Shown piece after piece: positions 15,311 through 24,374 of a stretch of 64,000 nt of DNA. A program made the position numbers and the translations under genes. The notes beneath the pieces are model-generated. The model had not been told where the DNA came from. It searched no databases and saw only the letters and a program-made list of their open reading frames with translations. The stretch comes from Pasteurellaceae bacterium Orientalotternb1 (lineage in GTDB: Bacteria; Pseudomonadota; Gammaproteobacteria; Enterobacterales; Pasteurellaceae), in NCBI GenBank assembly GCA_011455275.1, contig CP015028.1, positions 1,896,911 to 1,960,910 of the forward strand, read 5' to 3'. The stretch's first letter is position 1; each line of letters begins with the position of its first letter.

Positions 15311-15871
15311 TTACTGTTCGATCAATTTTTTAGTTAAATCAATCACTTGCTGAATTTGTTCGGCAGATAATTTTCCTTCCGACACAAATTGCACTTTGCC
15401 GTTTTTATCTAATACGGCGATAAAACTCTCTTTTTCTTTCAACCCCCACGCATTTTTTACCGTGCTGGCTTGGTCTAACACGACTAAAGTATGTGGATTT
15501 TTCAATTTGCCTTCTTCCGCTGAACTTTTTACAAACGATCCTGTGGCAATAATGGCATCATCTGCGTTGATGATCGTGGTGGTTTGGTATTTTGAACGGT
15601 CGAAATTCGCTTGGCGGATCGCATTCATCAGCGGCTCATTTTTCTCTTTCACACTGCTTCTGCCTGCAATATGTTGCAACACCCGCACTTTTCCAGCCAA
15701 CGTCGCAGACGACCAATTTTTATAGATCACGCTTTTGCCTTGTACGACAAGTTCTCCATCTGTTGCAACGCTCACCGCAGGTAAAGCATAATTCAGCTGC
15801 ACATTATGTGCCCAAGCACCATTTGCAAAAAATACGCCTAAAGTGACCGCTTGTAATAAAAATTTTTTCAT
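15311..15871 (-). CDS. ytfJ: YtfJ family periplasmic protein
   Basis: The 186-residue product has a signal peptide (MKKFLLQAVTLGVFFANGAWA) followed by a thioredoxin-like YtfJ domain (GELVVQGKSVIYKNWSSATLAGKVRVLQHIAGRSSVKEKN, LDKNGKVQFVSEGKLS). The cellular role of YtfJ is unknown. Codons 7-10 of the signal peptide (QAVT) are written by an uptake signal core at 15843-15853. The gene converges on ycaO. Confidence 0.88.
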   Translation of the reverse strand: MKKFLLQAVTLGVFFANGAWAHNVQLNYALPAVSVATDGELVVQGKSVIYKNWSSATLAGKVRVLQHIAGRSSVKEKNEPLMNAIRQANFDRSKYQTTTIINADDAIIATGSFVKSSAEEGKLKNPHTLVVLDQASTVKNAWGLKEKESFIAVLDKNGKVQFVSEGKLSAEQIQQVIDLTKKLIEQ

Positions 15872-16080
15872 CTTTTTTCCTTTTTACGATTGAATTTCGC
15901 CTAGCTGGCAACAATATCTGCCAGTCTATAACGAAAAAAGAAAATCAACAAAGCTGATCTCTCTGCTTGAGTGGAATTTCTTCTCGTTTAATCACTGAAT
16001 TTATGCTATTTTATCGACTGTTTTTCCGCTTAAAACGGAAAGTGTCTTATCTACATTTATTTTTATTATAAGGAGCTTAT

Positions 16081-16374
16081 ATGCAACAAGGCGGCGGAAT
16101 GGAAATGATCTTTATTTTGGTTATTTTCGGTTTGATTTTCTATTTTATGATTTACCGTCCACAAGCAAAACGCCAAAAACAACAACGTGAATTATTGGCA
16201 AGCCTTGCAAAAGGTAACGAAGTGCTCACAAACGGTGGTTTAGTGGGTAAAATCACTAAAGTGTCTGCCGATGACGATAACATCGTGATTGCATTAAACG
16301 ATACCACTGAAGTCACGATTCAACGTGCATTCGTGGTTGCTGTGTTACCAAAAGGCTCATTGAAATCAATGTAA
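16081..16374 (+). CDS. yajC: Preprotein translocase subunit YajC
   Basis: The 97-residue protein has one N-terminal membrane segment (MEMIFILVIFGLIFYFMIYRPQAKRQK) and the family core (EVLTNGGLVGKITKVSADDDNIVIAL). YajC joins the SecDF complex beside SecYEG. AAGGAG lies eight bases ahead of the ATG. It is the first of yajC-secD-secF; tgt and queA, often upstream in enterobacteria, are not here. Confidence 0.96.
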   Translation: MQQGGGMEMIFILVIFGLIFYFMIYRPQAKRQKQQRELLASLAKGNEVLTNGGLVGKITKVSADDDNIVIALNDTTEVTIQRAFVVAVLPKGSLKSM

Positions 16375-16405
16375 TTTTCTTTCCTTTCAAATATAGGGAC
16401 TTATT

Positions 16406-18250
16406 GTGTTAAACCGTTTCCCTCTTTGGAAGAATCTGATGGTGATCTTTATGGTCGCCATCGGCGTTTTGTACGCCTTGCCAAATCTTTATGGTGAAGA
16501 TCCTTCCGTACAAATTTCTGGTACCCGTGGACAACAAGCAACTGCGGAAACCCTTTCTAAAGTACAAACCGTACTCAATTCTATGAATATCACGCCTAAA
16601 GCAATGAGCTTTGAAAATGGTTCAATTTTAGTGCGTTTAAATAAAGATGAGGAACAACTGCCTGCGAAAGATAAAATTTCTGAAGCGCTCGGCAACAATT
16701 TCTCCGTTGCTCTAAATCTTGCCCCTGCGACACCTGAATGGCTCACTTCAATCGGAGGGGAACCAATGAAACGGGGCTTGGATTTGCGTGGTGGCGTTCG
16801 CTTCTTAATGGAAGTGGATATGAACACGGCGTTAGCCAAACAGCAACAACAGTTGCAAGATACGCTACGTACTGAACTTCGTCGTGAAAAATTGCAATAT
16901 AAAGCAGTCAATAAAGGTGAGAATTTTGCCACTGATATTGAGTTTGCTGATGCAGAAACGGCTGAAAAAGCGGCTCGTTTTGTTCGCCGTACCCATACCG
17001 ATTTAGAAGCGAATTTCATCAATCCAACTGCTGTATCTTTTACGCCTTCTGCCCTTGCATTGACGTCCTCTCGTGATGCTGCAATTGAACAAAACTTATC
17101 CATTTTGCGTAAACGTGTAGAAGAATTGGGCGTTTCGGAACCCACCATTCAACGTCAAGGTGCGGACAGAATTGTGGTGGAACTACCTGGCGTTCAAGAT
17201 ACCGCTCGTGCAAAAGAAATTCTCGGTGCAACGGCAACGTTAGAATTCCGTTTAGTCAATACCACAGCGAACCCAGATTCCGCCGCTCGTGGCATTGTGC
17301 CTGCCGATTCTGAAGTGAAGTTCACTCGTAATGGCGAACCAACCGTCTTATTCCGCAAAGCGGTTTTAGGCGGTGAACATATTATTAATGCAAGTTCTGG
17401 TCTTGACGATAAAGGCTTGCCACAAGTTAGCATCAATCTTGATGGGGCAGGCGGTGATTTAATGGGAGCCGCAACCAAAAGTGCCGTGGGTAAACCGATG
17501 GCAACGCTTTATAGTGAATATAAAGACAGCGGTCGTCGAGACGAAAACGGTAAAGTGATTTTGGAAAAACACGAAGAAGTGATCAACGTGGCAACCATTC
17601 AAGCACGTTTAGGTAGCCAATTCCAAATCACAGGGATCAAAAGCCCTGCAGAAGCACAAAACCTTGCTGTGTTACTTCGTTCTGGTGCGTTAATTGCACC
17701 AATTGTCATTGTGGAAGAGCGTACCATCGGGGCATCTCTTGGTGCAGATAACGTTGAACAAGGAATGCAAGCGGGTATTTTAGGCTTAGTGCTTACGATT
17801 ATTTTCTGTTTGGCGTACTACAAAGTCTTCGGTATTTTCGCCACAATGGCGTTGATCAGCAATCTTGTGCTAACTATTGGGTTGATGTCACTTATAGGTG
17901 CAACTTTAACAATGCCAGGGATTGCGGGGATCGTACTTGCCGTTGGGATGTCTGTAGATGCAAACGTCTTGATTTATGAACGAATTAAAGAAGAAATTCG
18001 TCATGGTCGCTCGATCCAACAAGCGATCCATGAAGGCTACAATGGAGCGTTTACCAGTATTTTTGACTCGAACTTAACCACTGTTCTCACCTCTTTAATT
18101 CTCTATGCCGTGGGTACAGGCCCTGTCAAAGGCTTCGCTATTACGCTTGCATTAGGTGTCATTATTTCTATGTTTACCGCAATTACTGGAACACGAATGC
18201 TCGTGAACTGGGTGTATGGCGGTAAACGAGTGAAAAAACTGTGGATTTAA
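16406..18250 (+). CDS. secD: Protein translocase subunit SecD
   Basis: The 614-residue protein starts with GTG (16406), giving the typical MLNRFPLWKN N-terminus. It holds one N-terminal membrane helix, the periplasmic P1 head with GLDLRGGVRFLMEVD, and a C-terminal bundle of five helices including GMSVDANVLIYERIKEE. SecD uses the proton gradient to pull exported proteins across the inner membrane. It lies 31 bases after yajC and 15 before secF. Confidence 0.97.
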   Translation: MLNRFPLWKNLMVIFMVAIGVLYALPNLYGEDPSVQISGTRGQQATAETLSKVQTVLNSMNITPKAMSFENGSILVRLNKDEEQLPAKDKISEALGNNFSVALNLAPATPEWLTSIGGEPMKRGLDLRGGVRFLMEVDMNTALAKQQQQLQDTLRTELRREKLQYKAVNKGENFATDIEFADAETAEKAARFVRRTHTDLEANFINPTAVSFTPSALALTSSRDAAIEQNLSILRKRVEELGVSEPTIQRQGADRIVVELPGVQDTARAKEILGATATLEFRLVNTTANPDSAARGIVPADSEVKFTRNGEPTVLFRKAVLGGEHIINASSGLDDKGLPQVSINLDGAGGDLMGAATKSAVGKPMATLYSEYKDSGRRDENGKVILEKHEEVINVATIQARLGSQFQITGIKSPAEAQNLAVLLRSGALIAPIVIVEERTIGASLGADNVEQGMQAGILGLVLTIIFCLAYYKVFGIFATMALISNLVLTIGLMSLIGATLTMPGIAGIVLAVGMSVDANVLIYERIKEEIRHGRSIQQAIHEGYNGAFTSIFDSNLTTVLTSLILYAVGTGPVKGFAITLALGVIISMFTAITGTRMLVNWVYGGKRVKKLWI

Positions 18251-18265
18251 GAGGAACAAGACAAA

Positions 18266-19231
18266 ATGCAACAAATTGAAAAAGAGGTAGAATTCAAACT
18301 ACCATACCGTTTGGTGCCATTTATGAAATTTAGAATGGCGGCTTTTGTATTCTCTATCTTACTGACGATAGCGTGTATTTTTACGATTGCAACCAAAGGG
18401 TTCAACTGGGGATTAGATTTCACTGGCGGAACCGTTATCGAAACGCAATTCTCACAACCCGCTGATCTTGGCAAAGTGCGTTCTACTTTGGACGAAAACG
18501 GTTATCACAGTGCGACTGTGCAAACTTTTGGGTCGCAAAAAGATGTCATCATTCGTTTGCCTGCGTCTGCGGGAGATACCAAACTAGGTAACCAAGTTAT
18601 GGGGCTGATTCACCAAAAACTCGATGCCGATGCAACGATTAAGAGTATTGAATTTGTAGGTCCAAATGTGGGTGAAGAATTAACTCAAGGTGCGATTTAC
18701 GCCACCCTAGCCACTCTTGCCATGTTACTACTCTATGTAGGCATTCGTTTTGAATGGCGTTTAGCTGTCGGCGGGATCTTAGCACTTTTCCACGATGTCA
18801 TCGTTACTCTTGGCGTATTTTCATTGCTACAAATTGAGATCGACTTAACCTTCGTAGCAGCGATTTTATCGGTAGTGGGGTACTCGTTGAACGACAGTAT
18901 CGTAGTTTTCGACCGTGTGCGTGAGAATTTCCCCAAAATTCGTCGTCGCACAGCGGTAGAAGTGATCGATATCTCACTTAGCCAGACGCTTTCTCGAACC
19001 TTAATGACTTCGGTCACAACGTTATTCGTAGTATTAGCGTTATACTGGCTCGGAGGCCCAACACTACACAGCTTCTCGCTTGCATTATTAATTGGTATTG
19101 GATTCGGGACTTACTCCTCAATTTATATTGCCATTGGCGTAGCGTTACAACTCGGCTTGCAACGTGAACATATGACCCCGCCAGTGGTAGAAAAAGAAGG
19201 AGCAGAGCAAGAATCCCTTGTTGACTACTAA
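18266..19231 (+). CDS. secF: Protein translocase subunit SecF
   Basis: The 321-residue protein has six membrane helices, with the family words FNWGLDFTGGTVIE, GYSLNDSIVVFDRVREN and SRTLMTSVTTLFVVLALYWLGG. It pairs with SecD to complete protein export. It is the last gene of the operon; an uptake signal dyad begins 4 bases after its stop. Confidence 0.97.
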   Translation: MQQIEKEVEFKLPYRLVPFMKFRMAAFVFSILLTIACIFTIATKGFNWGLDFTGGTVIETQFSQPADLGKVRSTLDENGYHSATVQTFGSQKDVIIRLPASAGDTKLGNQVMGLIHQKLDADATIKSIEFVGPNVGEELTQGAIYATLATLAMLLLYVGIRFEWRLAVGGILALFHDVIVTLGVFSLLQIEIDLTFVAAILSVVGYSLNDSIVVFDRVRENFPKIRRRTAVEVIDISLSQTLSRTLMTSVTTLFVVLALYWLGGPTLHSFSLALLIGIGFGTYSSIYIAIGVALQLGLQREHMTPPVVEKEGAEQESLVDY

Positions 19232-19235
19232 TGTG

Positions 19236-19293
19236 ACAAGCGGTCAGTTCCCACCCAAAATTTGCAAAAAATAGGAAGGAACTGACCGCTTGT
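19236..19293. repeat. Uptake signal dyad after secF
   Basis: Bases 19236-19251 pair perfectly with 19278-19293 (16 bp) and carry two full cores. Placed just after secF, it probably doubles as a transcription stop. Confidence 0.85.
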
Positions 19294-19300
19294 AGAAACA

Positions 19301-19336
19301 AAAAATCGCCTAGAAATCACTTTCTAGGCGATTTTT
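19301..19336. terminator. Bidirectional terminator between secF and the small membrane gene
   Basis: A perfect 16-bp stem (19301-19316 with 19321-19336) with a 4-base loop has A and T runs on its two sides, so it works for both converging genes. Confidence 0.9.
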
Positions 19337-19561
19337 TTAGGCTTTACGCTCTTGCAAGCCTTTCCAAATATAGTAACCATTGACACAGGTTACAAAAATA
19401 TTCAGTCCAGCAACGGGATAAGAACCGACTAAAAATCCGTAAATCACGAAACAAACCGCCCCAACCGCATTCATTAAACGTAATTTAATCATATCTTTAA
19501 GTAAAAAAGACGTGGCGACAAGCACCATTGCCACATAACCTAAGATTTCAACTGCATTCAT
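19337..19561 (-). CDS. Small YgjV/CBU_0592-like inner-membrane protein
   Basis: The 74-residue protein has three hydrophobic segments (VEILGYVAMVLVATSFLL, LRLMNAVGAVCFVIYGFLV, AGLNIFVTCVNGYYIW). The pattern resembles short proteins related to E. coli YgjV. The function is not known. It stands alone, convergent with secF and divergent from the ABC permease gene. Confidence 0.65.
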   Translation of the reverse strand: MNAVEILGYVAMVLVATSFLLKDMIKLRLMNAVGAVCFVIYGFLVGSYPVAGLNIFVTCVNGYYIWKGLQERKA

Positions 19562-19739
19562 ACTTTATGCCCTTCTTATAAAAAAATGAAACTGGCGGTA
19601 TTTTACCTGTTCTTGTTTAGCTTGTCGGCAAGTGGTAGTGAACGCAAAGGTTTGCGTGAAAAAAATTTACAAAAAACACTGTTTTTTTGGCATAAATGAC
19701 GTACAATGCATTCATATTTGTACTAGTTAAATAGTATTT

Positions 19740-20675
19740 ATGGACATTATACTGCAATTTTTATCTTCCTTTCTTACCAACATCACTTGGATCGGAGCCT
19801 TAGAACTCGGGCTAATTTACGCCTTAGTTGCTCTTGGCGTACTGATTTCTTACAAAATTCTCGATTTCCCTGATTTAACCGCAGACGGCAGCTTTCCGTT
19901 AGGTGGCGGTGTTTGCGTACTTTGTATTTTGAATAATGTCGATCCTTGGCTGGCTACATTGTGCGGTATGTTGGCGGGATCGATAGCGGGTGTGATCACT
20001 GCCAGTTTGCATATCGGCTTTAAGATCGAAAAACTGTTAGCGAGTATTTTGATGATGATCGCTCTCTATTCGATCAACTTACGCATTATGGGCAAACCGA
20101 ATGTTTCTCTGCTCGGCGATCCAACCGTTTATGACAGCATTACTGCAAATGACGATTTGCAGTTGGCGATAGTCCGCTTGTTGATTGCGGTGTTTGTGGT
20201 GGCAATTGCGAAATTGCTGTTTGATCTCTTTTTTGCTACGCAAACAGGCTTAGCAATTCGAGCAACAGGCACTAATGCCCGAATGGCAAAAGCACAAGGT
20301 ATTGCGGTGAATAAAATGACATTGCTCGGTATGGCGATTTCTAACGGCTTAATTGCATTGGCAGGGGCTTTGTATGTGCAAAGTAATGGCGGTTTTGATA
20401 TTTCGATTGGCGTTGGCACCATCGTGATTGGTTTGGCTGCGGTGATTATCGGCGAAGCGATTTTTTCAGCAAAACGGATTGTTTGGCTCACGTTGGCGGT
20501 AATTATCGGCTCAATTTTATACCGTTTCTTCATTGCATTAGCATTGAATAATAACACGTTAAACGGCATTGGCGTAGGGCCGCAAGATCTCAATTTAATC
20601 ACCGCCCTGCTCGTGGTCGCAGTGCTTGCCTTACCGAAGTTTAAACACAAATTCGCACAAAAACGGGGGCGATAA
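19740..20675 (+). CDS. ABC transporter permease (COG4120 type)
   Basis: The 311-residue protein has about eight membrane helices and the family words ALVALGVLISYKILDFPDLTADGSFPLG and GLAIRATGTNARMAKAQGI. It belongs with permeases of the TrpXYZ/COG4120 group, which import small molecules with a COG2984-type binding protein. Its TAA overlaps the ATG of the ATPase gene (TAATG). No binding-protein gene is found on either side, which is unusual. Confidence 0.85.
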   Translation: MDIILQFLSSFLTNITWIGALELGLIYALVALGVLISYKILDFPDLTADGSFPLGGGVCVLCILNNVDPWLATLCGMLAGSIAGVITASLHIGFKIEKLLASILMMIALYSINLRIMGKPNVSLLGDPTVYDSITANDDLQLAIVRLLIAVFVVAIAKLLFDLFFATQTGLAIRATGTNARMAKAQGIAVNKMTLLGMAISNGLIALAGALYVQSNGGFDISIGVGTIVIGLAAVIIGEAIFSAKRIVWLTLAVIIGSILYRFFIALALNNNTLNGIGVGPQDLNLITALLVVAVLALPKFKHKFAQKRGR

Positions 20676-21469
20676 TGATCGAATTGGATAATCTGTTTAT
20701 CACCTTTAATCGTGGTACCGCAATCGAAAATCCAGTATTAAAAGGGCTTTCGCTGACCGTTCAAGAAGGCGAATTTGTTTGTGTGATCGGCAGCAACGGA
20801 GCGGGCAAATCGACGATGCTCAATGCAATTAGTGGCGATTGTGCGATTGATGCGGGTAAAATTCTTATTCAAGGACAAGATGTCAACCAACAAAGCAGCT
20901 GGCAGCGGGCAAATTTGGTTGCTCGTGTGTTTCAAGATCCAATGGCAGGCACTTGTGAATCACTCACTATCGAAGAAAATATGGCGTTAGCCTATCAACG
21001 TGGACAAAAACGGGGGTTGGGTTTTGCGTTAAATCGCAAACGGCGTGAACTGTTTCGAGAAAAGCTCGCTCTGCTCGGTTTAGGCTTGGAAAATCGCTTA
21101 ACGGATCAAATGGGACGGCTTTCAGGCGGACAACGCCAAGCAGTCAGTTTATTGATGGCATCGCTACAACCTTCTAGTATTTTATTGTTGGACGAACACA
21201 CCGCTGCACTGGATCCCAAAACCACGGCATTTGTGTTGGAGCTAACGAATAAAATCGTACGAGAGCAAAAACTTACCACGCTGATGGTCACGCACTCTAT
21301 GCGGCAAGCGTTGGATTATGGCGATCGCACCGTGATGTTGCATCAAGGGCAAGTCGCATTTGATGTTGCTGGAAAAGCACGGCAGAAAATGGATGTGCCT
21401 GATTTATTGCATTTGTTTGAACAGAATCGGCATGAAAAACTGAGTGATGATGGTTTACTGCTTAGTTGA
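20675..21469 (+). CDS. ABC transporter ATP-binding protein (COG1101 type)
   Basis: The 264-residue ATPase has Walker A (GSNGAGKST, about 38-46), the signature LSGGQRQA, Walker B (SILLLDEHTAALD) and a switch histidine (VTHSM). It forms the energy subunit for the permease encoded directly upstream with a one-base overlap. Substrate cannot be told from the sequence; related systems handle tryptophan or other small organics. Confidence 0.87.
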   Translation: MIELDNLFITFNRGTAIENPVLKGLSLTVQEGEFVCVIGSNGAGKSTMLNAISGDCAIDAGKILIQGQDVNQQSSWQRANLVARVFQDPMAGTCESLTIEENMALAYQRGQKRGLGFALNRKRRELFREKLALLGLGLENRLTDQMGRLSGGQRQAVSLLMASLQPSSILLLDEHTAALDPKTTAFVLELTNKIVREQKLTTLMVTHSMRQALDYGDRTVMLHQGQVAFDVAGKARQKMDVPDLLHLFEQNRHEKLSDDGLLLS

Positions 21470-21517
21470 AAAGGTTGATTTGCAAAAAATTCACAGGAAC
21501 TGACCGCTTGTCATACT

Positions 21518-21543
21518 AAAATGGACGCAATTGCGTCCATTTT
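21518..21543. terminator. Terminator between ABC ATPase and lipoprotein genes
   Basis: A perfect 26-base palindrome (centre TTGCAA-like, GGACGCAATTGCGTCC) with flanking A/T runs lies between the convergent genes. Confidence 0.8.
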
Positions 21544-21547
21544 GGGG

Positions 21548-21862
21548 TTAATAAAACCCGCCAAATCCAATACCAATACTTCCACCAGATCGGGGATTTC
21601 CCCATGCTCTTTCATATCCCATATGGGGAACTAAAACAGGCACTCTCTCATAGTAGTGATACACCTGCACCTTTGGCTTACGATCACTGTGATTTAAATC
21701 ACTATCATCAAAATGTGCCGCTGGATCAACGGTTTTCCCACTCGCAATTTTCTGTTGATATTCTTCAACGGCTTTCATATCCATGGGCACACTGCTCTGG
21801 TGTGTAGATGTAGAACAAGCACTCACAATACACGGCAACAGTGCTAAAACGATTTTTTTCAT
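21548..21862 (-). CDS. Small lipoprotein of unknown function
   Basis: The 104-residue product starts with a lipoprotein signal (MKKIVLALLPCIVSAC) with the lipidated cysteine at 16. The mature part is polar, with YHYYERVPVLVPHMGYERAWGNP and a Gly-rich C-terminus (SGGSIGIGFGGFY). I recognise no domain. The serine after the cysteine suggests sorting to the outer membrane (inference from the +2 rule). Confidence 0.75.
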   Translation of the reverse strand: MKKIVLALLPCIVSACSTSTHQSSVPMDMKAVEEYQQKIASGKTVDPAAHFDDSDLNHSDRKPKVQVYHYYERVPVLVPHMGYERAWGNPRSGGSIGIGFGGFY

Positions 21863-21945
21863 ATATTGCTCCTCTGCAAACTTGCGGCAGTTAGACCGCT
21901 AGCAGACTAAAATTATCCCGAAAAATATGTAAAACTTATCCAATA

Positions 21946-21969
21946 AAAAAGCACCCGAAGGTGCTTTTT
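21946..21969 (-). terminator. Terminator after rplT
   Basis: A perfect 10-bp stem with a four-base loop (21946-21955 with 21960-21969) is followed by TTTTTTATT on the minus strand. Confidence 0.9.
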
Positions 21970-21985
21970 CTCTATTCTTTAAAAA

Positions 21986-22381
<396 letters not shown>

Positions 22382-22424
22382 TTAACTAAAATTAACTAAC
22401 CGTACGTTGTACTTCATCAAACGC

Positions 22425-22622
22425 TTATGCGTATGGCAAGCACGCAACGACTAAAACTTGGTCTGATTTCGCTACCATTGATTTGTGACGTAAGTGACGT
22501 TTACGTTTAGTGGTTTTCTTAGTCAAAATGTGACGTAAGTGAGATTGTTTACGTTTGAAACCGCCTGAAGCTGTTTTTTTGAAACGCTTAGCAGCACCAC
22601 GTACTGTTTTGATTTTTGGCAT
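22425..22622 (-). CDS. rpmI: 50S ribosomal protein L35
   Basis: The 65-residue protein is a typical bL35 ([36 protein letters not shown], within family length). It is normally the middle gene of infC-rpmI-rplT. Here infC is 1.75 kb away, separated by an opposing gene and a terminator, so rpmI-rplT must have its own promoter. Confidence 0.98.
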   Translation of the reverse strand: MPKIKTVRGAAKRFKKTASGGFKRKQSHLRHILTKKTTKRKRHLRHKSMVAKSDQVLVVACLPYA

Positions 22623-22733
22623 TGTTTAATAACTCCGCATTGTTTGTTTAAAATTAGCCATTAGGCGAAACTTGCAAAAAAATATTAAAATTTAACCGCT
22701 TGTTTACTTGAGTGCACTAATGACACAATGAAA

Positions 22734-22802
22734 GCGATTTTCATCGCGGCAAGTCGAAACTTGTAAAGCAAATCAGGCTGCGAAATATGCCTGTGGATTG
22801 CT
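22734..22802 (-). ncRNA. Structured mRNA leader of rpmI-rplT (candidate autoregulatory element)
   Basis: Three hairpins stand in a row in the long 5' leader: an imperfect stem (22767-22802, outer arms AGCAA/TTGCT, inner CAGGC/GCCTG), a 5-bp stem with TTCG tetraloop (22750-22763) and a 5-bp stem with GAAA tetraloop (22734-22747). Such stable tetraloops are typical of ribosomal-protein leader RNAs. L20 autocontrol is known for this operon in E. coli; that this leader binds L20 is inference. Confidence 0.5.
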
Positions 22803-22830
22803 TAATTTCCCTTTAAAGAGAAACTTGAGA

Positions 22831-22858
22831 AGTATACTGTTTTTTTTTATTTTTTCAA
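22831..22858 (-). promoter_or_regulatory. Probable promoter for rpmI-rplT
   Basis: TTGAAA (22853-22858) and TATACT (22831-22836) are separated by 16 bases on the minus strand. The promoter sits between rpmI and the opposing Sel1-repeat gene and gives a leader of about 200 bases. Confidence 0.6.
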
Positions 22859-22964
22859 TATAATTACAAAAATTTGTCGTTCTTTTAGGAAATGATGTGA
22901 TAAAAATATCAGCATGTAATACTACTTATATGTATTATGGTGAAGTCTATTTAGAGGAATCCTT

Positions 22965-24338
22965 ATGGAAACTAAATTCATAGTTATTACAGCCCTAGGA
23001 CTATCTTGTGTAATGCCTAGCCAAGCTAATGTTGATCCAATTCGTGCGGGGGCCGTTATCGGTGGCGTGATAGTAATGGGAGCGGTAAGTGAAGCAAAAT
23101 GTCGTTTTGCCGATAGAGAATTTAATGCGATGGAAGTCAAATCATCGTACCTCAACTTATCGACATCCACACTTAAGCAAGCAAAATCGGCTTCTAAAGG
23201 AGCCAGATTAAAGGTAAACGGAAAAGTATTTCCTAAAAATAGCATTGTGGCTGATACTTTGTTGAATGAACTGCTACTAAAAGACGAAGAAGAAAGTTTG
23301 AATGTGGTGTTAAGTAATGACATTGTGTGTGGGGTAAGCCCTACGCCTTATCAAGGAGAAAACGTTTATTTTTATGGTCAGAAAAATGCACAAGGTGGGC
23401 TAGATGTAGAGTATTGGACACCACAAAATCCATTAGAACGCCGATCTTGGAATTATAAGACAGAATACGATTACCCTAGCTTTCAAGTTTTGGAGCAAAC
23501 GGCTCAACAAGTTGATTCTGATTATGTTCAATTTTTATTAGCAAAAGCTTATTACGACGGCAAATTAGTCACCAAAAATGACAAAAAAGCATTTGAATGG
23601 GCAAAAAAATCTTACGAAAAACAAAGAGTTCGTTATAAAGATGGACGCTATTTTTTTGCAGGTCCCCTACTTGGTTTACTTTATGCTGAAGGCAAAGGCA
23701 CCCAACAAAACTTTAAGCAAGCCAAGGTTTTATTAGAAAAAACGCATCAATATCTCGATCACCATTCTCATGAAATATCGGGTTTCGAGGAATTATACGG
23801 CAAAGCTATCTACACTTATGGAATGATGTATTATCAAGGCAATGGGGTAAAAAAAGATCCTGATAAAGCACTAGACATTTTAAGTGTGGTAATAGATAAA
23901 AAACAAGAATATGCACCAAAATCCAAAGAGGCAGAAACATTATATCGCAACCTCTATGCTGAAAAACATAGAACGCCATACTCCCCAGATAGCATGCATA
24001 TTGCACATTTTTATAGTGTAGCACTATCGCAATATCATAAAGGTGAACACGCTAAAGCTTTAGATACATTTGAAAAATTAGGAAAAGAGGGCGATACAGA
24101 TAGTCAAGTAATGGCTGGTTTGATTCATTATGAAAGCAACATTGTTCCCCAAAATATTCCTAAAGCAAAAGAATGGTATTTAGAAGCGATCAAATATAAA
24201 CACCCTAAAGCTGCTTATAATTTGGCTGTGCTTTATTACAATGAAGAAGATAGCACTAAAAAGGCAAAATATTATTACCAAAAAGCCTGTGAATGGGGAG
24301 AAAAAGCTGCATGTAGAGAAGCAAAAGAACTTAAATAG
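22965..24338 (+). CDS. Secreted Sel1-repeat (TPR-like) protein
   Basis: The 457-residue protein has an N-terminal signal peptide (METKFIVITALGLSCVMPSQA) and a middle-to-C-terminal run of Sel1 repeats, recognisable as AKAYYDGKLVTKNDKKAFEWAKK, LGLLYAEGKGTQQNF, YGMMYYQGNGVKKDP and AAYNLAVLYYNEED. Sel1 proteins are scaffolds for protein contacts. The notable point is the location: it lies on the opposite strand inside what is normally the continuous infC-rpmI-rplT operon. It is rich in A and Lys codons. The partner is unknown. Confidence 0.85.
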   Translation: METKFIVITALGLSCVMPSQANVDPIRAGAVIGGVIVMGAVSEAKCRFADREFNAMEVKSSYLNLSTSTLKQAKSASKGARLKVNGKVFPKNSIVADTLLNELLLKDEEESLNVVLSNDIVCGVSPTPYQGENVYFYGQKNAQGGLDVEYWTPQNPLERRSWNYKTEYDYPSFQVLEQTAQQVDSDYVQFLLAKAYYDGKLVTKNDKKAFEWAKKSYEKQRVRYKDGRYFFAGPLLGLLYAEGKGTQQNFKQAKVLLEKTHQYLDHHSHEISGFEELYGKAIYTYGMMYYQGNGVKKDPDKALDILSVVIDKKQEYAPKSKEAETLYRNLYAEKHRTPYSPDSMHIAHFYSVALSQYHKGEHAKALDTFEKLGKEGDTDSQVMAGLIHYESNIVPQNIPKAKEWYLEAIKYKHPKAAYNLAVLYYNEEDSTKKAKYYYQKACEWGEKAACREAKELK

Positions 24339-24364
24339 CAAAAGCAGCCGATAGGCTGCTTTTG
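24339..24364. terminator. Terminator between Sel1 gene and infC
   Basis: An 11-bp stem (24339-24349 with 24354-24364) is followed on the plus strand by TACTTTTTTATT. It ends the Sel1 transcript; on the other strand it lies just past the infC stop at 24375 and would limit read-through from infC. Confidence 0.85.
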
Positions 24365-24374
24365 TACTTTTTTA

